This document shows, piece by piece, positions 16,906 to 27,317 of a stretch of DNA of 64,000 bases. How positions within the stretch are numbered: position 1 is the first letter of the stretch; every line of letters begins with the position of its first letter. The notes under the pieces were generated by a model. That model was not told where the DNA came from. It saw only the letters and a program-made list of their open reading frames with translations, and did no database searches. Position numbers and translations under genes: made by a program. This stretch comes from Burkholderia sp. Leaf177 (lineage in GTDB: Bacteria; Pseudomonadota; Gammaproteobacteria; Burkholderiales; Burkholderiaceae): NCBI RefSeq assembly GCF_001424345.1, contig NZ_LMPF01000020.1, forward strand, positions 323,883 through 387,882. Reading direction: 5' to 3'.

Positions 16906-17508
16906 TCAATCTTTTTGGCCTGGGGAATGAAAGCCCGGCTTGCCGATCTGATCCGGCGTTTGCGGCACGCGGCGGAACCGCGAAGTGTCGTAACCCATTT
17001 CATCGAGGCGGCCAAGCAGCTCGCGATATTTCGTATCGCTGATATTCGGCGAGCGCGCAAAGATCCAGCCGAGTTTGCGATCCGTATATCCGATGATCGT
17101 GTACTGGTAATCATCGTCCACGTAAAGCGTCTTCTGGCTCGCGTAAATCGGCCAGAAGATTCGCACGCTCCATTCGGCGTTGTTCGTTCCGGGAACAACC
17201 GAATCCGTGAATTGATAATGCTTCAACGGATTATCGAACGTGTTCTTGTGCGCGTAATACGAGTCGTCGATCTTGCCGTCATCGCGCAATTTCCATTCGG
17301 CGTAACTGCCGACAAAGTCCTTCTCGGCGAAATACGGAATATTCGCGACGATGTACCAGCGCCCCATGTATCGCGGCAGATCAACCGTTGGCGCGAGTTT
17401 CAATTCGCCTAAAGCGCGTGGATTTGGATTTTTCGGCGAGGAAATACATGCGCTGAGCACGAGCGCCATCGCGGACAAAACAAGAACAATTCGAAGAGGA
17501 CGGGACAT
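16906..17508 (-). CDS. Blc-type outer-membrane lipoprotein lipocalin
   Basis: A 200-residue bacterial lipocalin. The lipobox is ALVLSAC, with Cys near residue 21, and serine follows it, which favours outer-membrane sorting. The GRWYIVANIPYF motif is the lipocalin GxW signature, and DDDYQYTIIGYTDRKLGWIFAR is the conserved second half. Blc proteins bind lysophospholipids and help envelope maintenance under starvation. ATG 17508 was chosen over an upstream ATG at 17550 because it starts the signal peptide. Confidence 0.9.
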   Translation of the reverse strand: MSRPLRIVLVLSAMALVLSACISSPKNPNPRALGELKLAPTVDLPRYMGRWYIVANIPYFAEKDFVGSYAEWKLRDDGKIDDSYYAHKNTFDNPLKHYQFTDSVVPGTNNAEWSVRIFWPIYASQKTLYVDDDYQYTIIGYTDRKLGWIFARSPNISDTKYRELLGRLDEMGYDTSRFRRVPQTPDQIGKPGFHSPGQKD

Positions 17509-17566
17509 GGGCGCACCAAAGTGTTGAGGCCGGTTTCTCGGAATCAACACTGGTGCAAATTACAGT

Positions 17567-17594
17567 CCCGAAGCCCGAAGCCCGAAGCCCGAAG
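17567..17594. repeat. Four tandem copies of CCCGAAG
   Basis: A perfect 7-bp unit repeated four times (28 bp), followed by CCGGCAGC, in the short gap between the lipocalin gene and the end of dbpA. It may vary in copy number between strains by slippage. Confidence 0.95.
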
Positions 17595-17614
17595 CCGGCA
17601 GCTTCAAGCGCGAT

Positions 17615-18997
17615 TTAAATGCGCCGGACCTTCACCTTCTTTCCCTTCACTTTTCCTGCCGACAACCGGCTCACTGCTTTGTCCGCAATATCCCGCGATA
17701 CCGCCACGTACGTGACCATGTCCGTCACATTGATCTTGCCGATCTGCGAGCCTTCAAAACCGGCGTCGCCGGTGAGCGCGCCGAGGACATCGCCGGGACG
17801 AATCTTTTCCTTACGTCCGCCGAGAATTTGCAGCGTAGCCATGGGCGGCTGAAGATGTCCCGGCGTTGCCGGCGTCAGTTCGCTCAGCTTGTGCCATTCC
17901 ACTTCCTTTTTCTGCGCCTGTTCGATCGAACTCACGCGCGCCATTTCATTCATGCTCGCGAGGCTCAGCGCCCAGCCTTCCTGATCCGCGCGGCCCGTTC
18001 GTCCAATCCGATGAACGTGGATCTCGGGATCCTGCGTGACATCGACGTTGATCACGGCTTCCAGTTGCGTGATGTCGAGCCCGCGGGCGGCGACATCGGT
18101 TGCGACGAGAACCGAGCAACTCCGGTTGGCGAACTGCACGAGAACCTGATCGCGTTCGCGTTGTTCGAGCTCACCGTGCAGCGCCAAAGCATGAAACCCC
18201 TGGGCGACGAGCACATCGAGGAGATCGCGGCATTGCTGCTTGGTGTTGCAGAACGCAAGCGTGCTCACGGGCTGATAGTGATCGAGCAACAGGCCGACAG
18301 CGTGCAGACGTTCGTTGTCATCGACTTCGTAGAAACGCTGTTTGATCTTCGAATTCGTGTGCTGTTCGGTGAGTTTGACTTCCTGCGGTTTGCGCAGGAA
18401 TTGCTGGCTCAGCTTCGCGATGCCTTCCGGATAAGTCGCGGAGAAAAGCAGCGTCTGGCGCTCCTTCGGACATTGCTTGGCGACCGCGACGATGTCATCG
18501 AAAAAACCCATGTCGAGCATGCGGTCGGCTTCATCGAGCACGAGTGTTTTCAACGCGCTCAATTCCAGCGTGCCGCGCTCCAGGTGATCCATGAGACGTC
18601 CCGGCGTGCCCACGGCAATGTGGCAACCGTGTTCGAGACTTGCGATCTGCGGGCGCATAGGCGAGCCGCCGCACAGCGTCAGGATTTTGATGTTGTCTTC
18701 CGCGCGCGCGATCCGGCGAATTTCCTGCGTGACCTGATCGGCGAGTTCGCGCGTCGGGCACAGCACGAGCGCCTGCACCGAGAAAAGCTTCGGATCGATC
18801 TTCGCGAGCAACGGCAACGCGAACGCGGCGGTCTTGCCGCTGCCCGTCTTGGCCTGCGCAATGAGATCGTGACCCGCGAGGGCGAGCGGCAGGCTGGCGG
18901 CCTGGATCGGAGTCATCGTGAGATAACCGAGTTGCTCGAGGTTCGCCAGCATTGCCGGCGACAGCGGCAAGGCGCTGAATGAAGTTGGCGTGGTCAT
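17615..18997 (-). CDS. dbpA: ATP-dependent RNA helicase DbpA
   Basis: DEAD-box helicase that acts on 23S rRNA hairpin 92 in large-subunit assembly. The 460-residue protein has motif I AKTGSGKT, motif II VLDEADRMLDMGF, motif III FSATYPEG, motif VI HRIGRTGR, and a C-terminal DbpA RNA-binding domain (ATLQILGGRKEKIRPGDVLGALTG) ending KVKGKKVKVRRI. The presence of that domain separates it from other DEAD-box proteins. The zinc-ribbon gene just upstream ends 14 bp before its start and may share its transcript. Confidence 0.95.
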   Translation of the reverse strand: MTTPTSFSALPLSPAMLANLEQLGYLTMTPIQAASLPLALAGHDLIAQAKTGSGKTAAFALPLLAKIDPKLFSVQALVLCPTRELADQVTQEIRRIARAEDNIKILTLCGGSPMRPQIASLEHGCHIAVGTPGRLMDHLERGTLELSALKTLVLDEADRMLDMGFFDDIVAVAKQCPKERQTLLFSATYPEGIAKLSQQFLRKPQEVKLTEQHTNSKIKQRFYEVDDNERLHAVGLLLDHYQPVSTLAFCNTKQQCRDLLDVLVAQGFHALALHGELEQRERDQVLVQFANRSCSVLVATDVAARGLDITQLEAVINVDVTQDPEIHVHRIGRTGRADQEGWALSLASMNEMARVSSIEQAQKKEVEWHKLSELTPATPGHLQPPMATLQILGGRKEKIRPGDVLGALTGDAGFEGSQIGKINVTDMVTYVAVSRDIADKAVSRLSAGKVKGKKVKVRRI

Positions 18998-19011
18998 TTA
19001 AAAGTGTCTGG

Positions 19012-19209
19012 TTACTTCGCGGCAGGTTTCGGCGGGACCGAATTGTCCTGCTCGTAGGTGATGGTGCCGTCGGGCGCGTCGTGGCGAAGCACCTTGTTGC
19101 GCGCGCCGCACATGGGGCAGCGGAACATCAGGCCCTGGCCTTCGTTCTTGATGAGCACGTCGGCGAGTTGCCATTCGGCGCCGCACGGCTGGTTTCGGCA
19201 GATAAACAT
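19012..19209 (-). CDS. Small zinc-ribbon protein
   Basis: A 65-residue protein with two cysteine pairs, C4/C9 in FICRNQPCG and C31/C34 in FRCPMCGARNK, fitting a single zinc ribbon, followed by a polar tail (DNSVPPKPAAK). The ATG at 19209 gives the compact protein, though no clear ribosome-binding site precedes it; the frame is open further up. It lies immediately upstream of dbpA on the same strand and divergent from sbcD. Function unknown; RNA or protein binding would fit. Confidence 0.75.
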   Translation of the reverse strand: MFICRNQPCGAEWQLADVLIKNEGQGLMFRCPMCGARNKVLRHDAPDGTITYEQDNSVPPKPAAK

Positions 19210-19420
19210 GATTGAATTGAGCGTAATGGATGGGGTTGCGGCCTGAAAAGGGCGTCGGCGTGGCCAACGCGCGCTGTTTTCGCGCAATAGAAGGCGAAGT
19301 GTACGCGTACGCAGTGCAATTGCCCCGATTTACGGTGTTTTGCCAGCGCTTCGCCCTTCCCTGCCGAATCGATCCGTTAAACTGACATTCACTAAAACAA
19401 AGCCCCAAACCGATCCATCG

Positions 19421-20641
19421 ATGCGAATTCTGCACACCTCGGACTGGCACCTCGGCCAGTTTTTTCTCGGGCATTCACGGCAAGCCGAACATCAGAAGCT
19501 GATTGCATGGCTCGTCGAGCAAACGCATCTGCATGCGGTGGATTCGGTGCTGATAGCCGGCGATATCTTCGATACCGGCGCGCCGCCGAGCTACGCCCGC
19601 GAGCTGTATTACGCGCTGATCCTGGCGTTGCGCGACGCAGGCGTGGGCTTGACGCTGCTTGCGGGAAATCATGATTCCGTCGCCGTGCTCGAAGAATCGC
19701 GCAACTTGCTGACGGCGTTGAACACCGCGGTGATTCCGTCCGTGCAGGACGATCCGAACGAACAGGTTCGCGTGCTTCATACGCGCAATGGCGAACCCGG
19801 CGCGATTGTCTGCGCGATTCCGTTCATCCGTCCGCGCGATGTTTTGCAGAGCATCGCGGGGCAAAGCGCTCGTGAGAAACAGCAATCGCTGCAAGACGCG
19901 ATTCATGCGCATTATCGGGCGCTCTTTGCGCTCGCCGAACAAAAACGCGTGGAACTCGGCGCGCATCTGCCGATTATCGCGACCGGACATTTGACGACTG
20001 TCGGCGCAAGCGCGAGCGAATCGGTGCGCGAGATTTACGTGGGTGCGCTCGAAGCGTTTCCGACCGCCGCGTTTCCCGCCGCCGATTACATTGCGCTGGG
20101 GCATATTCATCGGCCGCAAAAGGTTGGCGGGTTCGAGCATATTCGCTATTGCGGATCGCCGATTGCATTGAGCTTCGATGAAGCGCGCCAGCAGAAAGAA
20201 ATGTTGCTCGTGGATGTTTCCAGCGAAGGACTGAAGAGCGTAACTGCGATTCACGTGCCGTGTTTCCAGCAGCTTTTGTCGGTCAAAGGATCGTTGAAAG
20301 AACTCGAAACGGCGGTTTCAGCGGCTGCGTCCAAAGCGATTAAAGGCGAAACGATATGGCTCGAAATCGTCGTTTCCGCCGACGACTATCTCAGCGACCT
20401 GCAAACGCGCATCCAGAAGATGACCGAGAACATGCCCGTGGAAGTGTTGCGAGTTCGTCGCGAGCGCGCGTCGGCATCCGGCGCGCTGCAATCCCAGGCG
20501 AAGGAAACATTGAACGAACTCACGCCCGACGATGTTTTCGCGCGCCGCCTGCAATCGGAAACTATCGATGAAGACACGCGTGCGCAACTTCTCACGATGT
20601 ATCGCGAAGTCGTCGCTCGGATTGGCGAGGAAAACGCATGA
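19421..20641 (+). CDS. sbcD: Exonuclease SbcCD, nuclease subunit D
   Basis: Metallophosphoesterase subunit of the SbcCD (Mre11-Rad50-type) complex that cleaves DNA hairpins and protein-blocked ends. The 406-residue protein shows the five-motif set: [29 protein letters not shown] and [11 protein letters not shown] 19421 ([11 protein letters not shown]) is the normal family start; the open frame extends 27 codons further. Its stop overlaps the sbcC start by 4 bp (ATGA), indicating translational coupling and equal subunit supply. Confidence 0.96.
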   Translation: MRILHTSDWHLGQFFLGHSRQAEHQKLIAWLVEQTHLHAVDSVLIAGDIFDTGAPPSYARELYYALILALRDAGVGLTLLAGNHDSVAVLEESRNLLTALNTAVIPSVQDDPNEQVRVLHTRNGEPGAIVCAIPFIRPRDVLQSIAGQSAREKQQSLQDAIHAHYRALFALAEQKRVELGAHLPIIATGHLTTVGASASESVREIYVGALEAFPTAAFPAADYIALGHIHRPQKVGGFEHIRYCGSPIALSFDEARQQKEMLLVDVSSEGLKSVTAIHVPCFQQLLSVKGSLKELETAVSAAASKAIKGETIWLEIVVSADDYLSDLQTRIQKMTENMPVEVLRVRRERASASGALQSQAKETLNELTPDDVFARRLQSETIDEDTRAQLLTMYREVVARIGEENA

Positions 20642-23600
20642 AGATTTTGTCGTTGCGTTTGCGCAATCTGAATTCGCTCAAGGGCGAATGGAAGATCGAT
20701 TTCAGCCAGCCGCCGTTTCGCGATAGCGGCCTTTTCGCGATTACTGGCCCGACCGGCGCGGGCAAAACCACGTTGCTCGATGCCATCTGTCTCGCGCTCT
20801 ATCACCGCACGCCGCGCATGGACACGGTTTCGCAAGGCACGAACGAGCTGATGACGCGCCACACGTTCGAATGTCTCGCGGAAGTCGAGTTCGAGGTGAA
20901 GGGCGAAGGGTATCGGGCGTTCTGGAGCCAGCGTCGCGCACGCGATAAAACCGATGGCAACCTGCAAGCGCCGAAGGTTGAACTTGCCCGCATCGACGGG
21001 ACGATTCTGACGGAACGCATCGCGGATAAATTGCGCAAGGTCGAAGAGATAACGGGGCTGGATTTCGGCCGCTTCACCAAATCGATGATGCTCGCCCAAG
21101 GCGGTTTCGCCGCGTTCCTGGAGGCGAAGGCCAACGAACGCGCCGAGTTGCTCGAAGAGCTCACCGGCACGGATATCTACGGCACGATTTCGCGGAACGT
21201 CTTCGAACGCACGCGCGATGAAAAGCTCGCACTCGATACGCTTTTGGCCCGCGCCGATGGCGTTCAGTTGTTGTCCGAAGAGGAGCGCAGCGCCCGGCAG
21301 CAGGAATGCATCGCGCTCGCGGCGCAGGAGGTCGCGCTGAGCAAGCAGGCCGAATCCACCCGCGCAATGCTCGCGTGGCGAGTCGCGTTATCGGATGCGG
21401 AAAAACAGGTTGAACAGGCGTTACTCAACCAGCAACAGGCCGACGCGCAGATCGCCGCCGCGAAGCCTGCGCTCGATCGCTTCGCCGCGAGCGAGCCCGC
21501 GGAAAAGCTGCGCGCCGGGCACAACGCAATGCTTTCAGCGCGCGAGCGACACGCGGAAACATCGCGTCAATCGTTGGTTGCACGGGACGAAAAGCAAGCC
21601 GCTTCACTCGATGCCGCCCGTGGTTTGCGCCTCGCATCCGTAATGGCCGCGCAGGTTGTGGCGCTTTGTCAGAACGCATTGAACACGGCGTTGGCGGATA
21701 TCAAAGCAGTCCAATCCGCACTCGATGAACATCCGAATCGCAGCAAACTTGGCGAGCAGATCGTGCTTTGGCAACAACAATTCGATGCACGCCAGCAGAC
21801 GTTGAATGACATCGACACGACCGGCAAAAAGCTTGCGAATTTGGGCATGCTAATAGACAAACGATCGCTCGATATCAACGCTCAGCGCCTCGCGGTGACC
21901 AACGCCATTGCTGCGGCCGAGCTCGCACGGAAAACGGAACGCGAGCAGATCGACAAGCTTTCGATCACGCTTCGCGGCGAGAACGAAACCGACTTGAAGA
22001 CGCGATGCCAGCGACTTCAGGAGCAGCATCATTTGTTCGGCAAGCTGGTTGATCTTGGCGAGACGATCGCTCGCGGAACGCGGCAGAACGCGCACGATGT
22101 TGAGGCGCTCGCGAAGAAAACTGCATCGAGTGCATTGCTTGCCGAACAGCATGCGCGTCTTGTGAAAGACATCGAAACGCTGACAGAACACGTCAACGAC
22201 AAACGTAAATTGCTCGATCAGGAGCGGCGCATTCTCGACCTCGCCGGACATCGCGCCGCGTTGCAGCCTGACGAAGCGTGTCCGTTGTGCGGCTCGATGG
22301 AGCATCCTTCCATCGGCGAATATCAGGCGCTGGATGTGTCATCGACCGAGCACGCGTTGAAGGACAAAGAGCTCGCGTTGCGTGACAAGAACAAGGAGCT
22401 TCATGCCGCGAACGTGGCAATGGCGGAATCGAACGCGGATATCAGCGCGCTTAAAAAGCGCATCGATACATGGCTCGAAGACAAAGCCCGCCACGTCGAT
22501 TATTGGCGAACGGTTTGCGCGCAACTTGAACTTGAATCTGTCGATAGCGATGCACTCGATGCGCTCGAAGCGCTCGTGCAGCAACATGCGGCCAAGTTGA
22601 AGTTGACGCAGGACACGCTCGCGGCGGTCGATCAACAAAAGATGGTGATTCAGCAGCACGCGAACGCCGCGAATGCGGCGGAGCGGTTTGCGCTTGAACA
22701 ACAAAACGCGTTGAAGTTGAGCGAGCAACAGCAAAACGCGGATGAAAAGTCCTTCAAGGAAATCTCCGAGCACGTTCAGGTCCTGCAAACTGCGTTGCTG
22801 AAACGAGAACAAACGCTGGATGAATCGGTGCTTTCTGTCGGATATTCACGTCCTGAATCGTGGATGCAATGGCAGTCGTGGCTCGTTGAACGCAGCGACG
22901 AATGGAAGGCGTGGCAGATGGCGACGGAACGCGTCCGCGCGTTGAACCAGCAAGCCGATCGCGCGAAACATGCACTCGAAACGGCATCGGCGGAAGCTGA
23001 TAACTGGACCGCGCGATGGACGGTTTGCGAGAAGGATTTCACCGGTTTGCAAGCCGAAGCAATCGCCGCGAATGACGATCCGGAATCGGCTTTCACGTCG
23101 GCGAAACAACGCTATGAAACCGCGCGCGATAAAACCACTTCACTCGCGGGCACCGAGCGCGCGCTGACCACGCGCTTGAGCGAAGAGAAAACGCACGCTG
23201 AAACGACATCGGCTGCGTGGCTGAATGCGTTGACCAACAGCGTTTTCGCCGATGAACAATCGTTCCTGTCAGCGCTCTTATCCCACGATGAACGCGAACA
23301 GCTGCAGATCCAGAAGCGCGAACTCGAGCAACTTTATACACGAGCCCAAACGCTGCGCTCGACCGCCGAAACTCGCCGCGCCGAATTGCTGAAAGAACCG
23401 AAGACGGATCAAGACCCCGTGGCACTGCAACGCGCGCTGAATGATTTCGCCGCGTCTTTGAAAACGCTAAGTGAGCAACAAGGCGGCATTCGCGCGACGC
23501 TTCAGAACGACGACAAATTGCGCGTGGAAAAGCAGGCGCTCTATCGGCAAATCGATACACAGCGCGCGCAATATGATTTGTGGCAGCGCCTAAGCAGCCT

Positions 23601-24084
23601 GATTGGATCCGCCGATGGCGCGAAGTATCGGAAGTTTGCGCAAGGTCTCACGCTCGATCATTTGATTTATCTCGCGAACCGGCAGCTCATGCAATTGCAC
23701 GGACGTTATCAACTGAACCGGAAACTTGCCGGCGAACTCGAGATGGAAGTACTCGATATGTGGCAAGGCGATATTGCCCGCGATACACGCACGTTATCGG
23801 GTGGCGAAAGCTTCCTGGTGAGTTTGGCGCTGGCGCTGGCTTTATCGGATCTCGTGAGTTTCAAGACGTCCATCGATTCATTATTCCTCGATGAGGGATT
23901 CGGTACGCTCGATGGCGAGACACTGGAGATTGCACTCAACGCGCTTGATTCGTTGAATGCAAGCGGCAAGATGATTGGCGTGATCAGTCATGTGGAAGCG
24001 CTCAAGGAGCGCATTCCGCTGCAAATCAAAGTGGCGAAAGGCGTGGGGATTGGATTTTCAACGGTGGAAGTTGTAGGTGCTTAA
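20638..24084 (+). CDS. sbcC: Exonuclease SbcCD, ATPase subunit C
   Basis: SMC-like ATPase that partners SbcD. The 1148-residue protein has an N-terminal Walker A ([12 protein letters not shown], residues about 37-48), long coiled coils broken by a zinc-hook CPLCG at residues 548-552, and a C-terminal ABC signature ([11 protein letters not shown], near 1053) with Walker [12 protein letters not shown]. Two subunits dimerise through the hook. Its stop codon overlaps the stop of the convergent TPR gene within the palindrome CTTAAG, so no terminator fits between them. Confidence 0.96.
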   Translation: MKILSLRLRNLNSLKGEWKIDFSQPPFRDSGLFAITGPTGAGKTTLLDAICLALYHRTPRMDTVSQGTNELMTRHTFECLAEVEFEVKGEGYRAFWSQRRARDKTDGNLQAPKVELARIDGTILTERIADKLRKVEEITGLDFGRFTKSMMLAQGGFAAFLEAKANERAELLEELTGTDIYGTISRNVFERTRDEKLALDTLLARADGVQLLSEEERSARQQECIALAAQEVALSKQAESTRAMLAWRVALSDAEKQVEQALLNQQQADAQIAAAKPALDRFAASEPAEKLRAGHNAMLSARERHAETSRQSLVARDEKQAASLDAARGLRLASVMAAQVVALCQNALNTALADIKAVQSALDEHPNRSKLGEQIVLWQQQFDARQQTLNDIDTTGKKLANLGMLIDKRSLDINAQRLAVTNAIAAAELARKTEREQIDKLSITLRGENETDLKTRCQRLQEQHHLFGKLVDLGETIARGTRQNAHDVEALAKKTASSALLAEQHARLVKDIETLTEHVNDKRKLLDQERRILDLAGHRAALQPDEACPLCGSMEHPSIGEYQALDVSSTEHALKDKELALRDKNKELHAANVAMAESNADISALKKRIDTWLEDKARHVDYWRTVCAQLELESVDSDALDALEALVQQHAAKLKLTQDTLAAVDQQKMVIQQHANAANAAERFALEQQNALKLSEQQQNADEKSFKEISEHVQVLQTALLKREQTLDESVLSVGYSRPESWMQWQSWLVERSDEWKAWQMATERVRALNQQADRAKHALETASAEADNWTARWTVCEKDFTGLQAEAIAANDDPESAFTSAKQRYETARDKTTSLAGTERALTTRLSEEKTHAETTSAAWLNALTNSVFADEQSFLSALLSHDEREQLQIQKRELEQLYTRAQTLRSTAETRRAELLKEPKTDQDPVALQRALNDFAASLKTLSEQQGGIRATLQNDDKLRVEKQALYRQIDTQRAQYDLWQRLSSLIGSADGAKYRKFAQGLTLDHLIYLANRQLMQLHGRYQLNRKLAGELEMEVLDMWQGDIARDTRTLSGGESFLVSLALALALSDLVSFKTSIDSLFLDEGFGTLDGETLEIALNALDSLNASGKMIGVISHVEALKERIPLQIKVAKGVGIGFSTVEVVGA

Positions 24085-25412
24085 GGCGTAACGATATTGA
24101 CCGCGAGTTCGTTCGCAGCGAGCCTTTCAACAATGAAGAACGGCACATCGAGACGCCATTCGCCGTTCTTCACGATCGTGTCGTAGTTGAATAAAGGCTT
24201 GCCATCGGCGGAATTGAAAACGAGTTTCTGCACGGCGCCGTTGGCAAGAGCGCTCGCGCCGCCAATCGCCTGATAACTCGTATTGCTGCCAACGTGAAAC
24301 TTCTCGATTTTCCATCGGTTCGGTACATGGGGCGGGAATGGTTTTGCATCGTGGAAACCGAAATTATCGTCGTGCGTAAGGACGCTTTTACGCAGCGTTG
24401 GCCATACGTTTGTGCGCAAATAATGCTGGTCGATAAACCTGCCGCTTTCGGCATTGGTTGCAGCGAAGTGTTGCATCGACTGAACGGCGTTTTTTAATAC
24501 GCCCGAACATCCGCCCCACAGTCCGGCAAGGATCAATTCGGTGTGAGTGAAGTAATCGCGAATGACGTGGAAGTAATACGGGCTTTCGACCCATTTCTGC
24601 ACCGCTGCGGCTTCACGTTCGGATAGCAATGCGTCGGCGTCGCGAAGCAGGAAGCGCGTGACGGTTGGATCGTCGATAACCAGAAAACGCCACATCAGCG
24701 GATGGACGCCCGAGTCCGGCGTCATGAAAACAACGTCCGCGCCTGCATCTTTCAGGCGTTGCTGCACGTGTTCGGGGACGCTCGCGTCCAGATAAACGCG
24801 GCACGTCCAGCCTTTGAACAGCTCTCGCGTCAACTGGGCGTTCAGGACGGCAGGCTCGCAATATCGAGGATTCGCGCCGAACAACGAATACGCGATCACA
24901 TTTTCGGAAGGGTTCGCCGCGTTGAACGCGGGAGGCGCATGCTCGGGAATCGGTTCGATGGGATTTGCGCTGCATTGGATATCCGAAGCGCGCAGCGAGC
25001 GCAGGCCGTACTCGCGCATTTCCTCGGTCTTTCCCAGCCAGCCGCATACTTCGACGAGGCCATCCAGCCAGGTTGGCGCGGCAAGTTTGCGCTGGCTCGC
25101 TGGCGCATCGTGGATGCTCTTGTACACCTTGTACGCCTGGTCGAACGCGTTAATGCGCATCAGGCATAAGGCATAGTCAGGCAAGATCGACATGTTTCCC
25201 GGGGTAAGCGTGAGCGCCTCGGCCGCGAGATTGGCGCCGTTCCGGAAATCGCCAGCGGCATATGCTGCGCGAAATGCTTCGGCGATTTCGCCAAGCCGGG
25301 CTTGCTTGCTCGCGTCTGGCTGACGCGTGGTGCGCGTCGGAACTGCTCGATGTACGTTGGATCGGTTCATAGGTTCTAAAGGTGTCCGGCAAATCGGGCA
25401 TTGTTCGTGCAC
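24081..25412 (-). CDS. TPR-like protein with glycosyltransferase-like domain
   Basis: A 443-residue protein of unknown role. It starts (GTG) with a possible half zinc knuckle CPIC, has a helical TPR-like region at about residues 40-140 ([30 protein letters not shown]), and a C-terminal domain resembling nucleotide-sugar transferases: [22 protein letters not shown], then a DxD-like [12 protein letters not shown] near residue 266. A Met at 25370 would remove the CPIC segment. A role in sugar or protein modification is inferred only. The 3' end overlaps the sbcC stop by 4 bp in opposite orientation. Confidence 0.72.
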   Translation of the reverse strand: MHEQCPICRTPLEPMNRSNVHRAVPTRTTRQPDASKQARLGEIAEAFRAAYAAGDFRNGANLAAEALTLTPGNMSILPDYALCLMRINAFDQAYKVYKSIHDAPASQRKLAAPTWLDGLVEVCGWLGKTEEMREYGLRSLRASDIQCSANPIEPIPEHAPPAFNAANPSENVIAYSLFGANPRYCEPAVLNAQLTRELFKGWTCRVYLDASVPEHVQQRLKDAGADVVFMTPDSGVHPLMWRFLVIDDPTVTRFLLRDADALLSEREAAAVQKWVESPYYFHVIRDYFTHTELILAGLWGGCSGVLKNAVQSMQHFAATNAESGRFIDQHYLRTNVWPTLRKSVLTHDDNFGFHDAKPFPPHVPNRWKIEKFHVGSNTSYQAIGGASALANGAVQKLVFNSADGKPLFNYDTIVKNGEWRLDVPFFIVERLAANELAVNIVTP

Positions 25413-25543
25413 TCTGGCTAATAAGCAGTGCCGAAGCGTTTCCGGGTAACCAGCAACTTTAAACGCGCTAAAGCACCTTGCCGACGATACCGACCGATTT
25501 TCACAATTTCACGTTGCGTAACCCTGCATCGGAGAAATAAAGC

Positions 25544-27073
25544 ATGACGACGCTTCGACTGATTCTCGGCGACCAATTGAACCCGCTGCATAGCTGGTTT
25601 TCGGAAGTCGACGCCGATGTCATTTACGTACTCATGGAAGTGCGCCAGGAAACGGACTACGTTTTGCACCACGCGCAAAAGATCCTCGCGATATTCGCCG
25701 GGATACGTGACTTCGCGCGTCGGTTGAAAGCGGCTGGGCATCGCGTGCATTACCTTGCGATCGATGATTCAAATAACCAGCAAAGCGTGCCGGGAAATCT
25801 GGACTGGCTAATCGCGCAATATAAAGCGACTACGTTCGAATGTCAGGCGCCGGACGAATGGCGGCTCGACCGTCAATTGGCTGAATACGCGGAGCAATTG
25901 GACATTCCGTGCTGGATGCGAGACACGGAACATTTTTATACGCGCCGCAGTGAAGCCGCGGAGTATTTCGCCGATAAGAAACAATGGCTGATGGAGAATT
26001 TTTATCGGCGGATGCGAACGAAACATCATGTCCTGATGAATGCAGATGAAACACCGTCCGGCGGTCAATGGAACTTCGATCACGACAATCGAAAAGCGTG
26101 GCATGGGAAACCGTCGCAGCCTCACGATCCACGCATCGCGCATGATCATTCGGCGTTGTGGAAGACCATTACGGATGCCGGGGTAAAGAGCTTTGGATCA
26201 CCTTGTGAAGATCGTTTGCCTTGGCCTTTGAATCGCGAAGAAGCGTTGGAGCAGCTCGATTCGTTTATCGAATATGCGCTTCCAGATTTTGGCGACTATC
26301 AGGACGCGATGAACACACAAGCGCCGCGTTTGTTTCACTCGCTGCTATCGTTTTCGATCAATGCGAAGATGCTGAATCCGCGTGAGGTTGTCGCTCGGGC
26401 AGAGCGCGCGTATCGCGATGGACACGCATCGTTGCCGGCAGTTGAAGGGTTTATCCGGCAGATTATTGGTTGGCGCGAGTTTATGCGTGGTGTGTATTGG
26501 GCACGAATGCCTGATTATCGTGAATCGAATGTGTTTGGTAATACGCTGCCGTTACCGGCGTGGTTCTGGGATGGCGAAACGAAGATGCGATGCCTGAAGC
26601 ATTCCATTGGACAATCGCTAGAGAATGCACACGCGCATCATATTCAACGGCTGATGGTGATTGGCAACTTTGCGCTTATCGCGGGGATAAATCCTGTTGA
26701 GGTGCATGAATGGTATCTGGGCGTGTACGTGGATGCGTATGAATGGGTCGAGATGCCGAATGTATTAGGTATGAGTCAATTCGCCGATGGCGGCGGATTG
26801 GCGACTAAGCCGTATGCTTCGAGCGCGGCTTATATCGACAAGATGAGCGACTACTGCAAAGGTTGTCACTACGACAGGAAAGCGCGGCTAGGGGAAACGG
26901 CTTGCCCGTTCAACGCGCTGTATTGGGATTTTTTTGAGCGGAATAGCGGGCGGTTGAAGGGGAATCCGCGGTTGGCGATGGTTTATAAACAGCTGGACAG
27001 GATGGATGGAGAAGCAAAGGCTGGGCTTGAGGAACGGGCTGGGGAGCTTCGAGGGAGGTTGGATGAGTTGTGA
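25544..27073 (+). CDS. Iron-sulfur (6-4) photolyase / bacterial cryptochrome (FeS-BCP)
   Basis: A 509-residue photolyase-related protein. Four cysteines at residues 350, 438, 441 and 454 (MRCLKH; YCKGC; ETACPFN) have exactly the spacing known for the 4Fe-4S ligands of Agrobacterium PhrB, the type member of FeS-BCP photolyases. These bind FAD and a lumazine and repair (6-4) photoproducts using blue light. The N-terminal Rossmann domain (LRLILGDQLNPLHSWF) also fits. GGAGA precedes the ATG. It stands alone, without a transcriptional partner. Confidence 0.92.
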   Translation: MTTLRLILGDQLNPLHSWFSEVDADVIYVLMEVRQETDYVLHHAQKILAIFAGIRDFARRLKAAGHRVHYLAIDDSNNQQSVPGNLDWLIAQYKATTFECQAPDEWRLDRQLAEYAEQLDIPCWMRDTEHFYTRRSEAAEYFADKKQWLMENFYRRMRTKHHVLMNADETPSGGQWNFDHDNRKAWHGKPSQPHDPRIAHDHSALWKTITDAGVKSFGSPCEDRLPWPLNREEALEQLDSFIEYALPDFGDYQDAMNTQAPRLFHSLLSFSINAKMLNPREVVARAERAYRDGHASLPAVEGFIRQIIGWREFMRGVYWARMPDYRESNVFGNTLPLPAWFWDGETKMRCLKHSIGQSLENAHAHHIQRLMVIGNFALIAGINPVEVHEWYLGVYVDAYEWVEMPNVLGMSQFADGGGLATKPYASSAAYIDKMSDYCKGCHYDRKARLGETACPFNALYWDFFERNSGRLKGNPRLAMVYKQLDRMDGEAKAGLEERAGELRGRLDEL

Positions 27074-27317
27074 GGCTTCGACCCGTCCCACTGTAAGTTT
27101 TTGACAGCGGCACACGACGAATCAAGGCTTCGTTTTATTCCAATACTAGCGACCAAAGCCTTATCCAGCCCAATAATTCCAAACTGCTGGTCTTCTTCCG
27201 TTACCTCCACCTGTGAGGTTTCTTCACCGACAATTCATGTATCTCCGGGGATGCGACAGACTTATCTCACGCCAGCTACCTACAAAAGTGGATTTCTAGT
27301 GCCGAGTCAACGTTGTT

